Of a stretch of 64,000 nucleotides of DNA, positions 36,904 to 46,859 are shown piece by piece. The notes under the pieces are model-generated. The model saw only the letters and a program-made list of their open reading frames with translations. It was not told the origin of the DNA and ran no database searches. Made by a program: the position numbers and the translations under genes. Within the stretch, counting starts at the first letter, position 1; each line of letters begins with the position of its first letter. The stretch spans positions 5,518,001 to 5,582,000 of the forward strand of contig OY763044.2 in the NCBI GenBank assembly GCA_963666825.2. The letters are read 5' to 3'. The stretch is from Saccharicrinis sp963666825 (lineage in GTDB: Bacteria; Bacteroidota; Bacteroidia; Bacteroidales; Marinilabiliaceae).

Positions 36904-37926
36904 ATGAGAGATAAAAGTTTCGGATTAAGGAGTTTTGCTTTGATAATGCTGGCGTTTATAACGTTTAGTTGTTGTCAGGATTCCGGTGAAAAAGAGATAG
37001 AATATATTAATCCTATCGCAGGGCAAAGGGCTGATCCCTGGGTGTATAAAAACGATAATGGAGAGTATTATTTCATTGCAACAGCTCCTGAATACGACAG
37101 AATTGAAATTAGAAAATCAAATACCATAAATGGCATTGGTATTGCAGAACCTGTTGTTATTTGGACAAAACACGAAACCGGAATTATGGGGCATCATATT
37201 TGGGCTCCGGAGTTACATAAAATTGATGGCAAATGGTATATTTATTTTGCAGCAGGAGAAGCTGAAAAAGTATGGAATATACGTATGTATGTGTTATCAA
37301 ATGAATCTGAAGATCCTACAACCGGAGAGTGGGTTGAAGAGGGCAGAGTTTTTACAGAAAAAGACTCCTTTTCGTTGGATGCAACTACTTTCGAAAATAA
37401 AGGAGAACGATATTATATATGGGCTCAGAATGTAAGAAAGGGTGAAAACACTTCTCTCCTGATTTCAAAGATGGAATCTCCAACTAAATTGAAAGGACCT
37501 GAAGTTGTTATTTGTGATCCTGAGTTTGAATGGGAACAAAAAGGTTATAAAGTAAATGAAGGTCCAGCTACATTAATTAAGAATGGGAAAGTATTTGTAA
37601 CATATTCAGCTAGTGCAACTGATGCAAATTACTGTATCGGAATGTTGTGGGCTGATGAGAATGCTGATTTGTTGGATCCTAAATCTTGGCATAAATCAGA
37701 AACGCCTGTATTTGCAACAAATAAGGAGGTTAGAAGATTTGGTCCCGGGCATAGTTGTTTTACTGTGGCTGAAGATGGAAAAACAGATGTACTGATTTAC
37801 CATGCCAGAGTTTATGAGCAAATAAGAGGTAACTCTTTGAGTGATTTTAACAGGCATACCAGAGCTCGTACAATTCGATGGGATGAAAATGGAATGCCTG
37901 ACTTTAGACAAAATGAAGTAGATTAA
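36904..37926 (+). CDS. GH43 (subfamily 26-like) exo-alpha-1,5-L-arabinofuranosidase
   Basis: Releases L-arabinose from the ends of arabino-oligosaccharides, probably in the periplasm. The lipoprotein signal ends TFSC (C23). The N-terminal NPIAGQRADPWVYK with base D44, YYFIATAPEYDRIEIRKS, D159 in SLDATT and acid E219 in NEGPATL fit the GH43_26 exo-enzymes. The 340 residues form a catalytic propeller only. It ends with a strong terminator, and its promoter suggests it can be expressed apart from the preceding GH43. Confidence 0.86.
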   Translation: MRDKSFGLRSFALIMLAFITFSCCQDSGEKEIEYINPIAGQRADPWVYKNDNGEYYFIATAPEYDRIEIRKSNTINGIGIAEPVVIWTKHETGIMGHHIWAPELHKIDGKWYIYFAAGEAEKVWNIRMYVLSNESEDPTTGEWVEEGRVFTEKDSFSLDATTFENKGERYYIWAQNVRKGENTSLLISKMESPTKLKGPEVVICDPEFEWEQKGYKVNEGPATLIKNGKVFVTYSASATDANYCIGMLWADENADLLDPKSWHKSETPVFATNKEVRRFGPGHSCFTVAEDGKTDVLIYHARVYEQIRGNSLSDFNRHTRARTIRWDENGMPDFRQNEVD

Positions 37927-37950
37927 AGAATAAGCATCAAATATTGTTAT

Positions 37951-37996
37951 TAGCTGCACAACAAATCTTGAGAGATAATTGTGCAGCTATTTTTTT
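37951..37996 (+). terminator. Terminator at the end of the arabinan locus
   Basis: TAGCTGCACAA (37951-37961) pairs perfectly with TTGTGCAGCTA (37979-37989) across a 17-nt loop, followed by seven Ts. Confidence 0.87.
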
Positions 37997-38047
37997 GTTA
38001 TAGATTTTTAAAATATACTTTCTGACTTTTTGTTATATACTACTCTT

Positions 38048-39466
38048 CTAAAAATGAGAAATATCTGTATGATCTGATATTTCTGAATTGCCAGTGCTTA
38101 AATCATCAATACATAATTGGTGAATATCATTATTGCCAGTAAGTCTTGCGATCGTTTTTAGTTCCTCGGTAGAGGTATTTAAAAAGTTTTCAATGCGTTT
38201 TGCAGACAATTCAATATTCATTCTTTTTCTTAGTTCCGGATCTTGGGTTGCAATACCTACAGGACAATTTCCTGAGTTGCAAATTCTGTATTGTTGGCAT
38301 CCTCCAGCAATCATTGCAGCTGTAGCAATTGCAACAGCTGTAGCTCCTAATGAGATAGCTTTAGCAAAGTCTGTTGAAACTCGTAAGCCACCAGTTATTA
38401 CGATGGCAATATCCTCTCTCTGTTTCATTTCCAAATATTTTTTTGTTCTGTATAAGGCAAACAAAGTGGGAACAGATGTGCTATCCTTAATGAATTTAGG
38501 AGCAGACCCGGTAGCTCCGCCTCTTCCATCAATGGTTATAAAATCAGGATTGGCATAGATAATTTCATCTAGATCTTTTTCAATGTGACCAGCAGCTATT
38601 TTTATGCCTATTGGCTTTCCTTCTGACTTCTCTCTTAACCAATCAACCTTTGCTTTTAAGTCTTCTTTGTTTTTAATATCCTTAAAAGAAGAAGGGCTTA
38701 GAATGTCTTTACCTACTTCTTTTCCTCTTACCTTTGCGATTTCTTCAGTTACTTTATCTCCAGGCAAATGACCACCCATTCCGGGTTTTACTGATTGACC
38801 CATTTTAATTTCAATAGCATCAACTTTTTTTAGATTCTCATCTGTAACGCTATATTCATTCGGGACATATTCAAAAATATACTTGTAGGCATTGTTAATT
38901 TCGTCCTCCAATATTCCTCCTTCACCAGAACAGATAACTGTTTTTGCAGCTGCACTTCCTATTGCCAAAGCAGTTTTAAACTCTTTTGAGATAGCGCCAA
39001 AAGACATGTGACTAATATAAACAGGAGTTTCTATAACCAATGGCTGTTTTGAATTCTTTCCAATAACAGTTTTTGTTGAAACCTCAACATCTGGATTAAG
39101 TGGTGTTTTATAAAGTTGAGCTCCTTTAATGATAATGTCGTCCCATGAAATGATTGGCTTGGTTGTTTTCATTGGTTCTGAAATCGATTTACCGGAAATA
39201 GCCATCTTATGAATGTGGCTTAGATACTCTTCATGAGGGTCAGAAGATTTTGACCACTTCTTAAGATAAGTTTCAATGGAGTTATTTTGTTCCGTATTTG
39301 AAACATCAGTTTTTTCATTTGATGGGTTAGAATCAGCTTCTGAAAACATGGATTTATCCACTCCGCAATTTGGGCATGCCCACTCGCTATCCAGATTTTC
39401 CCAGGTTTGTCCTTCCGTATCTTCGTTATATTCAAATCCACAAGCCTGACATTTATATATCGCCAT
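38048..39466 (-). CDS. Rubredoxin-fused glutamate-synthase-like FMN oxidoreductase
   Basis: Residues 1-45 form a rubredoxin domain with iron ligands C6, C9, C31 and C34. From about 75 onward the protein is the FMN-binding domain of the glutamate synthase large subunit (Glu_synthase), with GMGGHLPGDKV, IDGRGGATGSAP and a C-terminal cysteine cluster (CQQYRICNSGNCPVGIATQ) like the 3Fe-4S site. There is no amidotransferase domain. The rubredoxin may deliver electrons to the FMN. The physiological substrate is unknown; a glutamate synthase or ferredoxin-dependent redox role is possible. Transcribed alone. Confidence 0.88.
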   Translation of the reverse strand: MAIYKCQACGFEYNEDTEGQTWENLDSEWACPNCGVDKSMFSEADSNPSNEKTDVSNTEQNNSIETYLKKWSKSSDPHEEYLSHIHKMAISGKSISEPMKTTKPIISWDDIIIKGAQLYKTPLNPDVEVSTKTVIGKNSKQPLVIETPVYISHMSFGAISKEFKTALAIGSAAAKTVICSGEGGILEDEINNAYKYIFEYVPNEYSVTDENLKKVDAIEIKMGQSVKPGMGGHLPGDKVTEEIAKVRGKEVGKDILSPSSFKDIKNKEDLKAKVDWLREKSEGKPIGIKIAAGHIEKDLDEIIYANPDFITIDGRGGATGSAPKFIKDSTSVPTLFALYRTKKYLEMKQREDIAIVITGGLRVSTDFAKAISLGATAVAIATAAMIAGGCQQYRICNSGNCPVGIATQDPELRKRMNIELSAKRIENFLNTSTEELKTIARLTGNNDIHQLCIDDLSTGNSEISDHTDISHF

Positions 39467-39923
39467 AGTGTAATGTATTTTTATTGGTTAGTAAATTTAA
39501 TTTGGGCATATATAGATTGCCTCGGAAGTTAATACTATTGATACGTTTTTCATAATTAAGGTGGTTTAATTTTAGGATATACTCAGATGCAATAAATGTA
39601 TTTGCATGTTATTTAAAAATGTAAAGTAGTTTAGTTTAAAACGCCACAGCTATAAAATGACATTATGATGAGTGTGGATATTAAAGGGATTATATTCGAA
39701 GTTTCTTCGGACTTCCTTCGGTTTTTCTTCGGTTAGAACCGGATATATTCGGTTTTAAATGCATGAAGAATTAGTAATGATTTTGCATCAAATAGCATGT
39801 AATACTATTGTTCGGTGCTACGGAGGTTGATCTAGTTATTGATAGCAGTTCTGCTATTAATGTCAGAATTGAGAATGTTAATTTGTTTGGGAGGATATGA
39901 AGGACAGGATTTTGTATGAAACG
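39467..39923. other. Spacer with CTTCGG microrepeats
   Basis: About 460 bp with no recognised gene. Three TTCTTCGG/TTCCTTCGG units lie at 39702-39710, 39713-39721 and 39724-39732, with related ATTCGG at 39747-39752. The rest is AT-rich. Confidence 0.5.
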
Positions 39924-39957
39924 AAAAAAGCTTGAGATCTTATGAACTCAAGCTTTT
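39924..39957 (-). terminator. Terminator of tRNA-Gln
   Basis: AAAAGCTTGAG (39926-39936) pairs perfectly with CTCAAGCTTTT (39947-39957). On the minus strand the stem ends in a T-run. Confidence 0.8.
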
Positions 39958-39963
39958 CTTTTG

Positions 39964-40036
39964 TTGTCCCACTAGGGCTCGAACCTAGACTCTTCTGAAC
40001 CAAAATCAGACGTGTTGCCAATTACACCATGGGACA
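39964..40036 (-). tRNA. tRNA-Gln (anticodon TTG)
   Basis: The cloverleaf reads on the minus strand: acceptor TGTCCCA with TGGGACA, a D arm, anticodon stem TCTGA/TCAGA with loop TTTTGGT (anticodon TTG), and a T arm containing GGTTCGAGC. The discriminator is A and CCA is not encoded. Confidence 0.95.
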
Positions 40037-40066
40037 ATCCTCATGTCTTTCTTTTTGAAAGCGATG

Positions 40067-40097
40067 CAAAAGTATATCTTTTTTCGATATGAGCAAA
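40067..40097 (-). promoter_or_regulatory. Promoter of tRNA-Gln
   Basis: On the minus strand, TACTTTTG (40067-40074) is the -7 element and TTTG (40094-40097) the -33 element, 19 bp apart. This places the start about 25 bp before the tRNA. Confidence 0.6.
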
Positions 40098-40470
40098 ATT
40101 ATTTTTCGTTTTTTTCAAAAAAATAATGCTTCAATATCAAGTAGAATATGTATTTTTCACATTTTCATTTGGTTATATAATGTGAGATGAATTACCAATG
40201 CTTAATGTTACTATCCGGTCATCATAAAGTACGGTTGATTTACTAAATATGATTATATAGTAAAACTGAGTATGGTAATCTTAAAATAAAAGAAACTATT
40301 TCTATAAACTCTTCATATTGAAGTTAAAATAGGGTTAAAAAGAAAACTATCTTTTAGCATAAAAAAAGCGTTTAATAAAAATTACTTATTTTTGGCATCG
40401 TGGAAAAATTACCACTTATTAATATTAATATTCAAACCTCATAATAACAGAGAATTATAATAAAAATATC
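40098..40470. other. Spacer between tRNA-Gln and the DUF2723 gene
   Basis: AT-rich and gene-free. A TATTTTTG at 40387-40394 fits the -7 consensus and is the likely promoter of the downstream operon; its -33 partner is unclear. Confidence 0.45.
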
Positions 40471-43400
40471 ATGAGAAATTATAAATTACTCAATAATGTA
40501 TTTGGCTGGTTGTCATTTTTAATTGCTGCAGTTACTTATACAATGACAATTGAACCAACAGCAAGTTTTTGGGATTGTGGAGAGTTTATTTCAACCGCTT
40601 ATAAATTATTGGTAGGTCACCCTCCAGGTGCTCCGTTTTTTATGATATTAGGTAGATTCTTTTCTTTATTTGCCAAGGATCCAGGTTCGGTGGCTGTAAT
40701 GATTAATATAATGAGTGCTTTGGCAAGTGCCTTTACCATTATGTTTTTATTTTGGACTATAACCCATTTAGCTCGTAAAATATTTATTGATGAAAAAGCT
40801 GAAGAGTGGAAGTATTGGGCTGTAATAGGATCTGGTTTTGTTGGTGCTTTAGCATATACATTTTCAGATACATTCTGGTTCTCTGCTGTAGAAGGTGAGG
40901 TTTATGCTATGTCATCATTATTTACAGCGATGGTTTTTTGGGCCATTCTGAAATGGGAAAATGTAGCTGATGAAAAGTATGCAAATCGCTGGTTAATATT
41001 AATTGCGTATTTGATGGGACTCTCTATTGGAGTTCACTTATTGAACCTTTTGGCCATTCCGGCTATCGTATTGGTTTACTACTTCAGAAAATTTGAGGTA
41101 AACAGAAATGGTTTAATTGCTGCGCTGGGTATTTCTGCTGTAATATTATTAGGTGTACTTTATGGTGTTATTCCTTACACAGTTAAAGTGGCAAGCTGGT
41201 TCGAATTATTATTTGTGAATAATTTTGGAATGCCATTTAATTCAGGTGTGGCCGCATATTTTATTCTTTTAATTGGAGGAATCGTATTCGGAATCTACTA
41301 TACTCACAAAAAGCAAAAGGTTATTTTAAACACCATACTTTTAGGTGTTACTGTAATTTTAATCGGATATTCTTCATTTGCCATGATTGTTATCCGTTCT
41401 TCAGCGAATCCAACCATGGATCAAAACTCGCCAGAAGATGTATTCTCGATGATGAGTTATTTAAATCGTGAACAGTATGGTGATCGTCCATTGTTTTATG
41501 GTGAATATTATAATTCAGAAATTGATTTTAAAGCATCACAGGAAAAGAAAGGGGATCCAATCCGCATTAAAAAGAATGGCGAGTATAAGATTGTTGATTA
41601 TAAACCGGAGTATGTGTTTAACGATAAAACACTTACTGTTTTTCCTAGAATGTATAGCCGTGAAGGTAGACATATAGAGCAGTATAAGAGCTGGGCCGGT
41701 CCTTCAAAAGGAAAACAAGTTCAGGTTGTTGATCAGGAAACAGGAGATACCAAAACAATTACTTTACCAACATTTGGAGATAATTTGGCGTTCTTCGTGA
41801 ATTACCAGATAAATTATATGTATTTCAGATATTTCATGTGGAATTTTGTAGGAAGACAAAATGATATACAAGGAAATGGTGAAGTAACAAAAGGTAACTG
41901 GATTAGTGGAATTCCATTTATTGATAATGCACGTTTAGGAGATCAATCTAAACTACCTGATACATATAAAAATAATAAGGGAAGAAATAAGTATTACTTC
42001 TTACCATTATTATTGGGATTATTAGGGATCTTATTCCAATACCAGGCTGGTAAAAAGGGAAAAGAAGGATTCTGGATTGTTATGTTATTGTTCTTCTTAA
42101 CAGGTTTGGCAATTGTGTTATATCTGAATCAAACTCCTTTACAACCTCGTGAACGTGATTACGCTTATGCTGGATCATTCTATGCATTTGCAATTTGGAT
42201 TGGATTAGGTGTATTGGCTGTTGTTGATGCATTAAACCGTATATTATCAGGAAAAGTAGCTGCTGTAACTGCAACAACTATTTGTTTATTGTGTGTACCT
42301 GTATTGATGGCTTCTCAAAACTGGGATGATCATAATCGTTCGCATCGTAATGTTGCCCGTGATCTTGCCTTTAATTATCTGGACACCTGTGATAAAGATG
42401 CCGTAATCTTTACAAATGGTGATAATGATACTTTCCCATTATGGTATGCACAAGAGGTTGAAGGTTATCGTCTAGATGTTAGAGTATGTAATTTAAGTTA
42501 CCTTCAAACAGATTGGTATATTGATCAAATGAAGCGTAAAGCCTATGATTCAGATCCATTGCCATTCTCATTAGAGCATGATCAGTACGTTACCGGAACA
42601 AGAGATGTAGCTCACGTGGTAGAGTTAATTGATGATAGAGTTGATTTAAAGGAGGCTATTAATTTCTTAGCTAGTGATAATCCAAAAACAAAACAAATAC
42701 CCGGATATCAGGGAAGATATGAATTCTTGCCTGCTAAGAGGTTTAAAGTGCCTGTAGATAGTTTACAAATGATCCAAACCGGAGTTGTAAGTGAAGATGC
42801 TGCAGATTTAATTGTTCCACAGGTAAATATTGATATCAATAAGCCAAGAGTATTAAAGAATGAAATTATGATTCTTGACTTATTAGCAAATAACGATTGG
42901 AAAAGACCTATCTATTTTGCAGTAACTGTTGGTAGAGATAATTATGCAAGTCTTGAAGACTATTTCCAATTAGAAGGATTTGCTTATAAGGTGGTTCCAA
43001 TTAGAACAAAAAATAGTGATGGTCAGATCGGTAGAGTAGATACCGAGAAGATGTATGATAAATTTATGAATAAATTCCGTTGGGGTGGATTTGATGATCC
43101 AAGAGTTTATTTAGATGAAAATCACCAACGTATGGCTATGAATATCCGTAACAATATGTCTCGATTGGCTTCTTCTTTAATTGATGAAGGAAAAATGGAT
43201 AAAGCAGTGGATATTTTGGATATGTCATTAACAAAGCTTCCTGTTGACAAGGTGCCTCATAATTATTTCTCAATATTTATTGCAGAAGGTTATTATAAGG
43301 CAGATCAAAGAGCTAAAGCAGAAGATATCCTGCGTCAGTTTGGAGAACAAACATTCCAGGAAATGAATTTCTATTCTTCTTTATCTGCATCAAAATTAAA

Positions 43401-43821
43401 TACAGTTAGTAGTGATGCTAATAATAGCTATTTATTATACGGAGAGATTGTAAAAATGGCTTCTCAATACAATAGCGAGAAATTAAGAGAAGAGTTAAGC
43501 AGTAAATTAACAGATCTTCCATTAGGAACATTACCTGATAATATTTTAAGTATTTTCCTTGCTGAAGGATATTATATAAAAGGCGAGAATCAAATAGCTG
43601 ATCAGCTTATTGAAGGTATGTATCAATCAGCAAATCAAATAATCGCTTATTATAATCAGATTCCTGCGAAACAAAGAGCTGATTTTGATTATCAGTATCG
43701 TCAGGGATTGATTTATATGATGGAAATTCAGAAGTTATTAGATAAGTATAATAGAACAGAATTGTCTGCAAAACTTAATGGTGAATCCAAAGGTGCAGAA
43801 ATGAAGTTCTTATCTAAATAA
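40471..43821 (+). CDS. DUF2723 multi-pass membrane protein, predicted glycosyltransferase
   Basis: A protein of 1116 residues. The first half has many membrane segments and begins with the DUF2723 signature EPTASFWDCGEFISTAYKLLVGHPPGAP (acidic motif near residue 37), the place where GT-C transferases keep catalytic acids. The second half is soluble and helical, with TPR-like repeats near the end. The human DUF2723 protein TMEM260 is an O-mannosyltransferase, so protein O-glycosylation across the inner membrane is the best guess. It heads a cluster with a polysaccharide deacetylase and purD. Confidence 0.82.
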   Translation: MRNYKLLNNVFGWLSFLIAAVTYTMTIEPTASFWDCGEFISTAYKLLVGHPPGAPFFMILGRFFSLFAKDPGSVAVMINIMSALASAFTIMFLFWTITHLARKIFIDEKAEEWKYWAVIGSGFVGALAYTFSDTFWFSAVEGEVYAMSSLFTAMVFWAILKWENVADEKYANRWLILIAYLMGLSIGVHLLNLLAIPAIVLVYYFRKFEVNRNGLIAALGISAVILLGVLYGVIPYTVKVASWFELLFVNNFGMPFNSGVAAYFILLIGGIVFGIYYTHKKQKVILNTILLGVTVILIGYSSFAMIVIRSSANPTMDQNSPEDVFSMMSYLNREQYGDRPLFYGEYYNSEIDFKASQEKKGDPIRIKKNGEYKIVDYKPEYVFNDKTLTVFPRMYSREGRHIEQYKSWAGPSKGKQVQVVDQETGDTKTITLPTFGDNLAFFVNYQINYMYFRYFMWNFVGRQNDIQGNGEVTKGNWISGIPFIDNARLGDQSKLPDTYKNNKGRNKYYFLPLLLGLLGILFQYQAGKKGKEGFWIVMLLFFLTGLAIVLYLNQTPLQPRERDYAYAGSFYAFAIWIGLGVLAVVDALNRILSGKVAAVTATTICLLCVPVLMASQNWDDHNRSHRNVARDLAFNYLDTCDKDAVIFTNGDNDTFPLWYAQEVEGYRLDVRVCNLSYLQTDWYIDQMKRKAYDSDPLPFSLEHDQYVTGTRDVAHVVELIDDRVDLKEAINFLASDNPKTKQIPGYQGRYEFLPAKRFKVPVDSLQMIQTGVVSEDAADLIVPQVNIDINKPRVLKNEIMILDLLANNDWKRPIYFAVTVGRDNYASLEDYFQLEGFAYKVVPIRTKNSDGQIGRVDTEKMYDKFMNKFRWGGFDDPRVYLDENHQRMAMNIRNNMSRLASSLIDEGKMDKAVDILDMSLTKLPVDKVPHNYFSIFIAEGYYKADQRAKAEDILRQFGEQTFQEMNFYSSLSASKLNTVSSDANNSYLLYGEIVKMASQYNSEKLREELSSKLTDLPLGTLPDNILSIFLAEGYYIKGENQIADQLIEGMYQSANQIIAYYNQIPAKQRADFDYQYRQGLIYMMEIQKLLDKYNRTELSAKLNGESKGAEMKFLSK

Positions 43822-43877
43822 GACGATTCGTTAAGAATGGAATTTTGGTTGAATGTTAAAATGAAAGAAAGTAGGGT

Positions 43878-44495
43878 ATGGGATTTATGATACAACCATC
43901 ATTCCTTTTGTCTGGTATTTTCAGAGGAGCAACATGGTCCGAAAAAACAGATAAAAACGAAGTCTTTGTTACATTTGATGATGGCCCGATACCTGAGGTT
44001 ACACCTTGGGTATTAGATGAGGCAGATAAATGGAATGCCAAGCTTACCTTTTTTTGTGTAGGAGAAAATGTATTTAAGCATCCGGATATATATGAGGAGG
44101 TTTTGAGAAGAGGACATGCAGTTGGAAATCATACCTATAATCATATAAAAGCCTGGTCATACAATAAAAAAGATTATTTCGAAAATATTGAAAAGGCATC
44201 ACAGTTTATTGATTCAAAATTGTTCCGACCACCACATGGAATGCTATATCCATCATACATTAAGCTTTTAAAAGAAAAGTTTGATAAGGTGATTATGTGG
44301 GATGTTTTAAGTCGTGATTATAACAGGAAGTTGAGTGGAAAGTCGGTTTATAAAAATGTAGAAGGGTATGTTCGGCCGGGCTCTATTGTTGTTTTTCATG
44401 ATTCTCTTAAAGCAGAAAAAAATATGAAATATGCCTTTCCTAAAACATTGGAGTTAATCAATAAGAAAGGTTTTGTAACAAGTAGTATAAAATAA
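43878..44495 (+). CDS. NodB-type polysaccharide deacetylase
   Basis: Metal-dependent deacetylase of carbohydrate esterase family 4. The five motifs are present: TFDDGP with D34/D35, HTYNH with metal ligands H85 and H89, RPPHG, the WD block, and IVVFHDS. The 205 residues are a bare catalytic domain without a signal peptide, although the N-terminus is mildly hydrophobic. It lies 56 bp after DUF2723, suggesting work on cell-envelope glycan. ATG 43887 is an alternative start. Confidence 0.88.
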   Translation: MGFMIQPSFLLSGIFRGATWSEKTDKNEVFVTFDDGPIPEVTPWVLDEADKWNAKLTFFCVGENVFKHPDIYEEVLRRGHAVGNHTYNHIKAWSYNKKDYFENIEKASQFIDSKLFRPPHGMLYPSYIKLLKEKFDKVIMWDVLSRDYNRKLSGKSVYKNVEGYVRPGSIVVFHDSLKAEKNMKYAFPKTLELINKKGFVTSSIK

Positions 44496-44614
44496 ATTAA
44501 GATTAAGTCCTCATTTTATGGTTAATTAAAAGGAAGGCTTTAAATTTGAGGTTTTTATTGAAGATAGTTAAATCACAAGTCATAAATCTTATTAGCTAAT
44601 TTAATAGCAAACGT

Positions 44615-45883
44615 ATGAAGGTATTATTATTAGGGTCTGGAGGTAGAGAACATGCCTTGGCCTGGAAGTTGAATCAGAGTCCAAAACTAACAGAATTAAT
44701 TATTGCTCCGGGTAATGCAGGTACAGCAGAACTGGGTACTAACATTGATATTAACCCGAATGACTTTGAAGCAGTAAAAAAAATTGCTGTAGATAATCAA
44801 ATTGATATGTTAGTTGTTGGTCCGGAAGAGCCTTTGGTACGTGGTGTAAAGGATTTTTTCTTAAATGATCCTGAATTAGCTAGTATTCCGGTTATTGGTC
44901 CTGGAAAAAGAGGAGCCAGACTAGAAGGAAGTAAAGATTTTGCAAAAAACTTTATGGCTAGTTATGGAATTCCAACTGCGAAATATAAAACTGTTACTCC
45001 TGAAAATTTAGAAGAGGGCGTTGCCTTTTTAGATGAAATGAAAGCACCTTATGTATTGAAAGCTGATGGTTTGGCTGCAGGTAAAGGTGTTTTGATCATT
45101 GATGATATCAACGAGGCAAAGTCTGAGCTTAGGACTATGCTGGAGGGTAAGTTTGGTGATGCAAGTAAGAAAGTTGTAATAGAGGAGTTCTTAAGTGGTA
45201 TTGAGCTATCTGTATTTGTATTAACAGATGGTTCTGGTTATGTAGTGCTTCCTGAAGCTAAAGATTATAAACGTATTGGTGAGGGTGACACAGGTTTAAA
45301 TACCGGAGGAATGGGAGCTGTTAGTCCGGTTCCTTTTGCTGATAAGACATTTATGAAGAAAGTTCATAAAAAAATTATCTTCCCAACAATTCAAGGTTTA
45401 CAAGCAGAGGAGATTCCATACAAAGGTTTTATATTCATTGGTTTAATTAAGGTTGGTAATGAACCATATGTAATTGAATACAATGTACGTATGGGTGATC
45501 CTGAAACAGAAGTTGTAATGCCTCGTGTTAAAAATGACCTTTTAGAGTTATTTGAAGCAACTGCAGCAAAACGTCTTAAAAATTATAAGATAGAAATTGA
45601 TGAGCAGACTGTAACAACTGTTATGATGGTAGCAGGTGGATATCCTGAAGCTTATGAAAAAGGAAAGGAAATGACCGGATTTGATCAGGTTAAAGATGGT
45701 ATGGCTTTTCATGCAGGTACAAAAATTCAGGATGGTAAGGTCGTTACAAATGGAGGTAGAGTAATTGCTTTAAGTTCTTATGGTAGCGATTTTAAAGAAG
45801 CATTGGCTAAGTCATATAAAAATGCAGAAGTAATTAACTACGAAGACAAATATTTCAGAAAAGATATTGGATTTGATTTATGA
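44615..45883 (+). CDS. purD: Phosphoribosylamine-glycine ligase
   Basis: ATP-grasp enzyme of de novo purine synthesis. The N-terminal LLLGSGGREHALAWKL, the central GSKDFAKNFM and KADGLAAGKGV, and the C-terminal NVRMGDPETEV are characteristic. It has 422 residues, the usual length. Its stop overlaps the next gene's start by 4 bases (ATGA), so translation is probably coupled. Confidence 0.97.
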   Translation: MKVLLLGSGGREHALAWKLNQSPKLTELIIAPGNAGTAELGTNIDINPNDFEAVKKIAVDNQIDMLVVGPEEPLVRGVKDFFLNDPELASIPVIGPGKRGARLEGSKDFAKNFMASYGIPTAKYKTVTPENLEEGVAFLDEMKAPYVLKADGLAAGKGVLIIDDINEAKSELRTMLEGKFGDASKKVVIEEFLSGIELSVFVLTDGSGYVVLPEAKDYKRIGEGDTGLNTGGMGAVSPVPFADKTFMKKVHKKIIFPTIQGLQAEEIPYKGFIFIGLIKVGNEPYVIEYNVRMGDPETEVVMPRVKNDLLELFEATAAKRLKNYKIEIDEQTVTTVMMVAGGYPEAYEKGKEMTGFDQVKDGMAFHAGTKIQDGKVVTNGGRVIALSSYGSDFKEALAKSYKNAEVINYEDKYFRKDIGFDL

Positions 45884-46857
45884 TTTTAAAGCAAGTTCAT
45901 AACAATAAAATAGGAGCATATGCATTTATGCTCCTTGTTTTAATGGTGTTATGGGTAATTCCGGCATTAAAAAGTAATGTAGAGCCTATTACTGTAAATT
46001 ATAAAATGCCCCTGTGGGATGTTTTATTGCCTGTTGTTAAACTAAAATGGGTATCGTTACTGTTTAGCTTTTTATGTGCTTTATTTGCTGTGCTCGGTAT
46101 TACACGCTTTAATACGAGATATAGTTTACTTCAATCTCAGTCTGCACTGCCTGGTTTTATATTTGTGTTACTAACAGGTAGTATCTCATCAGTACAATTT
46201 ATTAATCCTGTTTGGATTGCAACGATATTTGTGATTATTAGTTTCGGTTATTTGTACGAGGCTTATAACCATAGAAAAACAATGGTAGAGTGCTTTTTAG
46301 CTTCTTTATGGATAGCTGTAGGAAGTTTATTTTCGTATAAAATAGTTCTATTGTATCCGCTATTGTTATTGTTTGTAATGCCTCTCCTGAGAGTATTAAC
46401 CTTTAGATCTTTTTTAGCTTCAATAATAGGTTTTATTTTACCTTGGTTGTTTATTCTTGGATATGAATTAGCATTGGGAAGTATAGATGAATTTCTATCA
46501 TATATTCAGCCAACCCAGGAAAAACTATTATGTACTTATTCATTTACTCAAACTTCATTAATTTATTTCGGAATTTTATTACTTCTGCTTTTAAGTTCTG
46601 TATTTAAGGCTTTAAATGAATTAAGTAAAAGAAAAATATTTACAAGGAAACAGTATAATACTATAATAATAAGTTCTGTATATATTGTTTTTCTTATTGT
46701 ATTAACAGGCGGATGTAAAGAGTTTTTGCCTGTATTATCTGTTTTTGTTTCATTGTTATTGGCCCACCTTATAGATAGAATAAGCTCTTGGGTATGGCAA
46801 AATATTTTCTTCTTTAGTATTGTTGCAATAACAGTCTTTGGTCAACTTTTCTTATAA
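45880..46857 (+). CDS. Multi-pass membrane protein (DUF6427-like)
   Basis: 325 residues with about 9-10 hydrophobic helices and no catalytic motif that I recognise. It overlaps purD by 4 bp and is followed 2 bp later by the carbamoyltransferase, a layout often seen beside purD in Bacteroidota. The DUF6427 assignment rests on this context and size and is tentative. Confidence 0.62.
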   Translation: MILKQVHNNKIGAYAFMLLVLMVLWVIPALKSNVEPITVNYKMPLWDVLLPVVKLKWVSLLFSFLCALFAVLGITRFNTRYSLLQSQSALPGFIFVLLTGSISSVQFINPVWIATIFVIISFGYLYEAYNHRKTMVECFLASLWIAVGSLFSYKIVLLYPLLLLFVMPLLRVLTFRSFLASIIGFILPWLFILGYELALGSIDEFLSYIQPTQEKLLCTYSFTQTSLIYFGILLLLLLSSVFKALNELSKRKIFTRKQYNTIIISSVYIVFLIVLTGGCKEFLPVLSVFVSLLLAHLIDRISSWVWQNIFFFSIVAITVFGQLFL

Positions 46858-46859
46858 GT

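Noticed and set aside
38133..38558. 141-codon plus-strand frame within the glutamate-synthase-like gene
   Set aside because: The minus strand carries a complete family signature; this frame has no motif.
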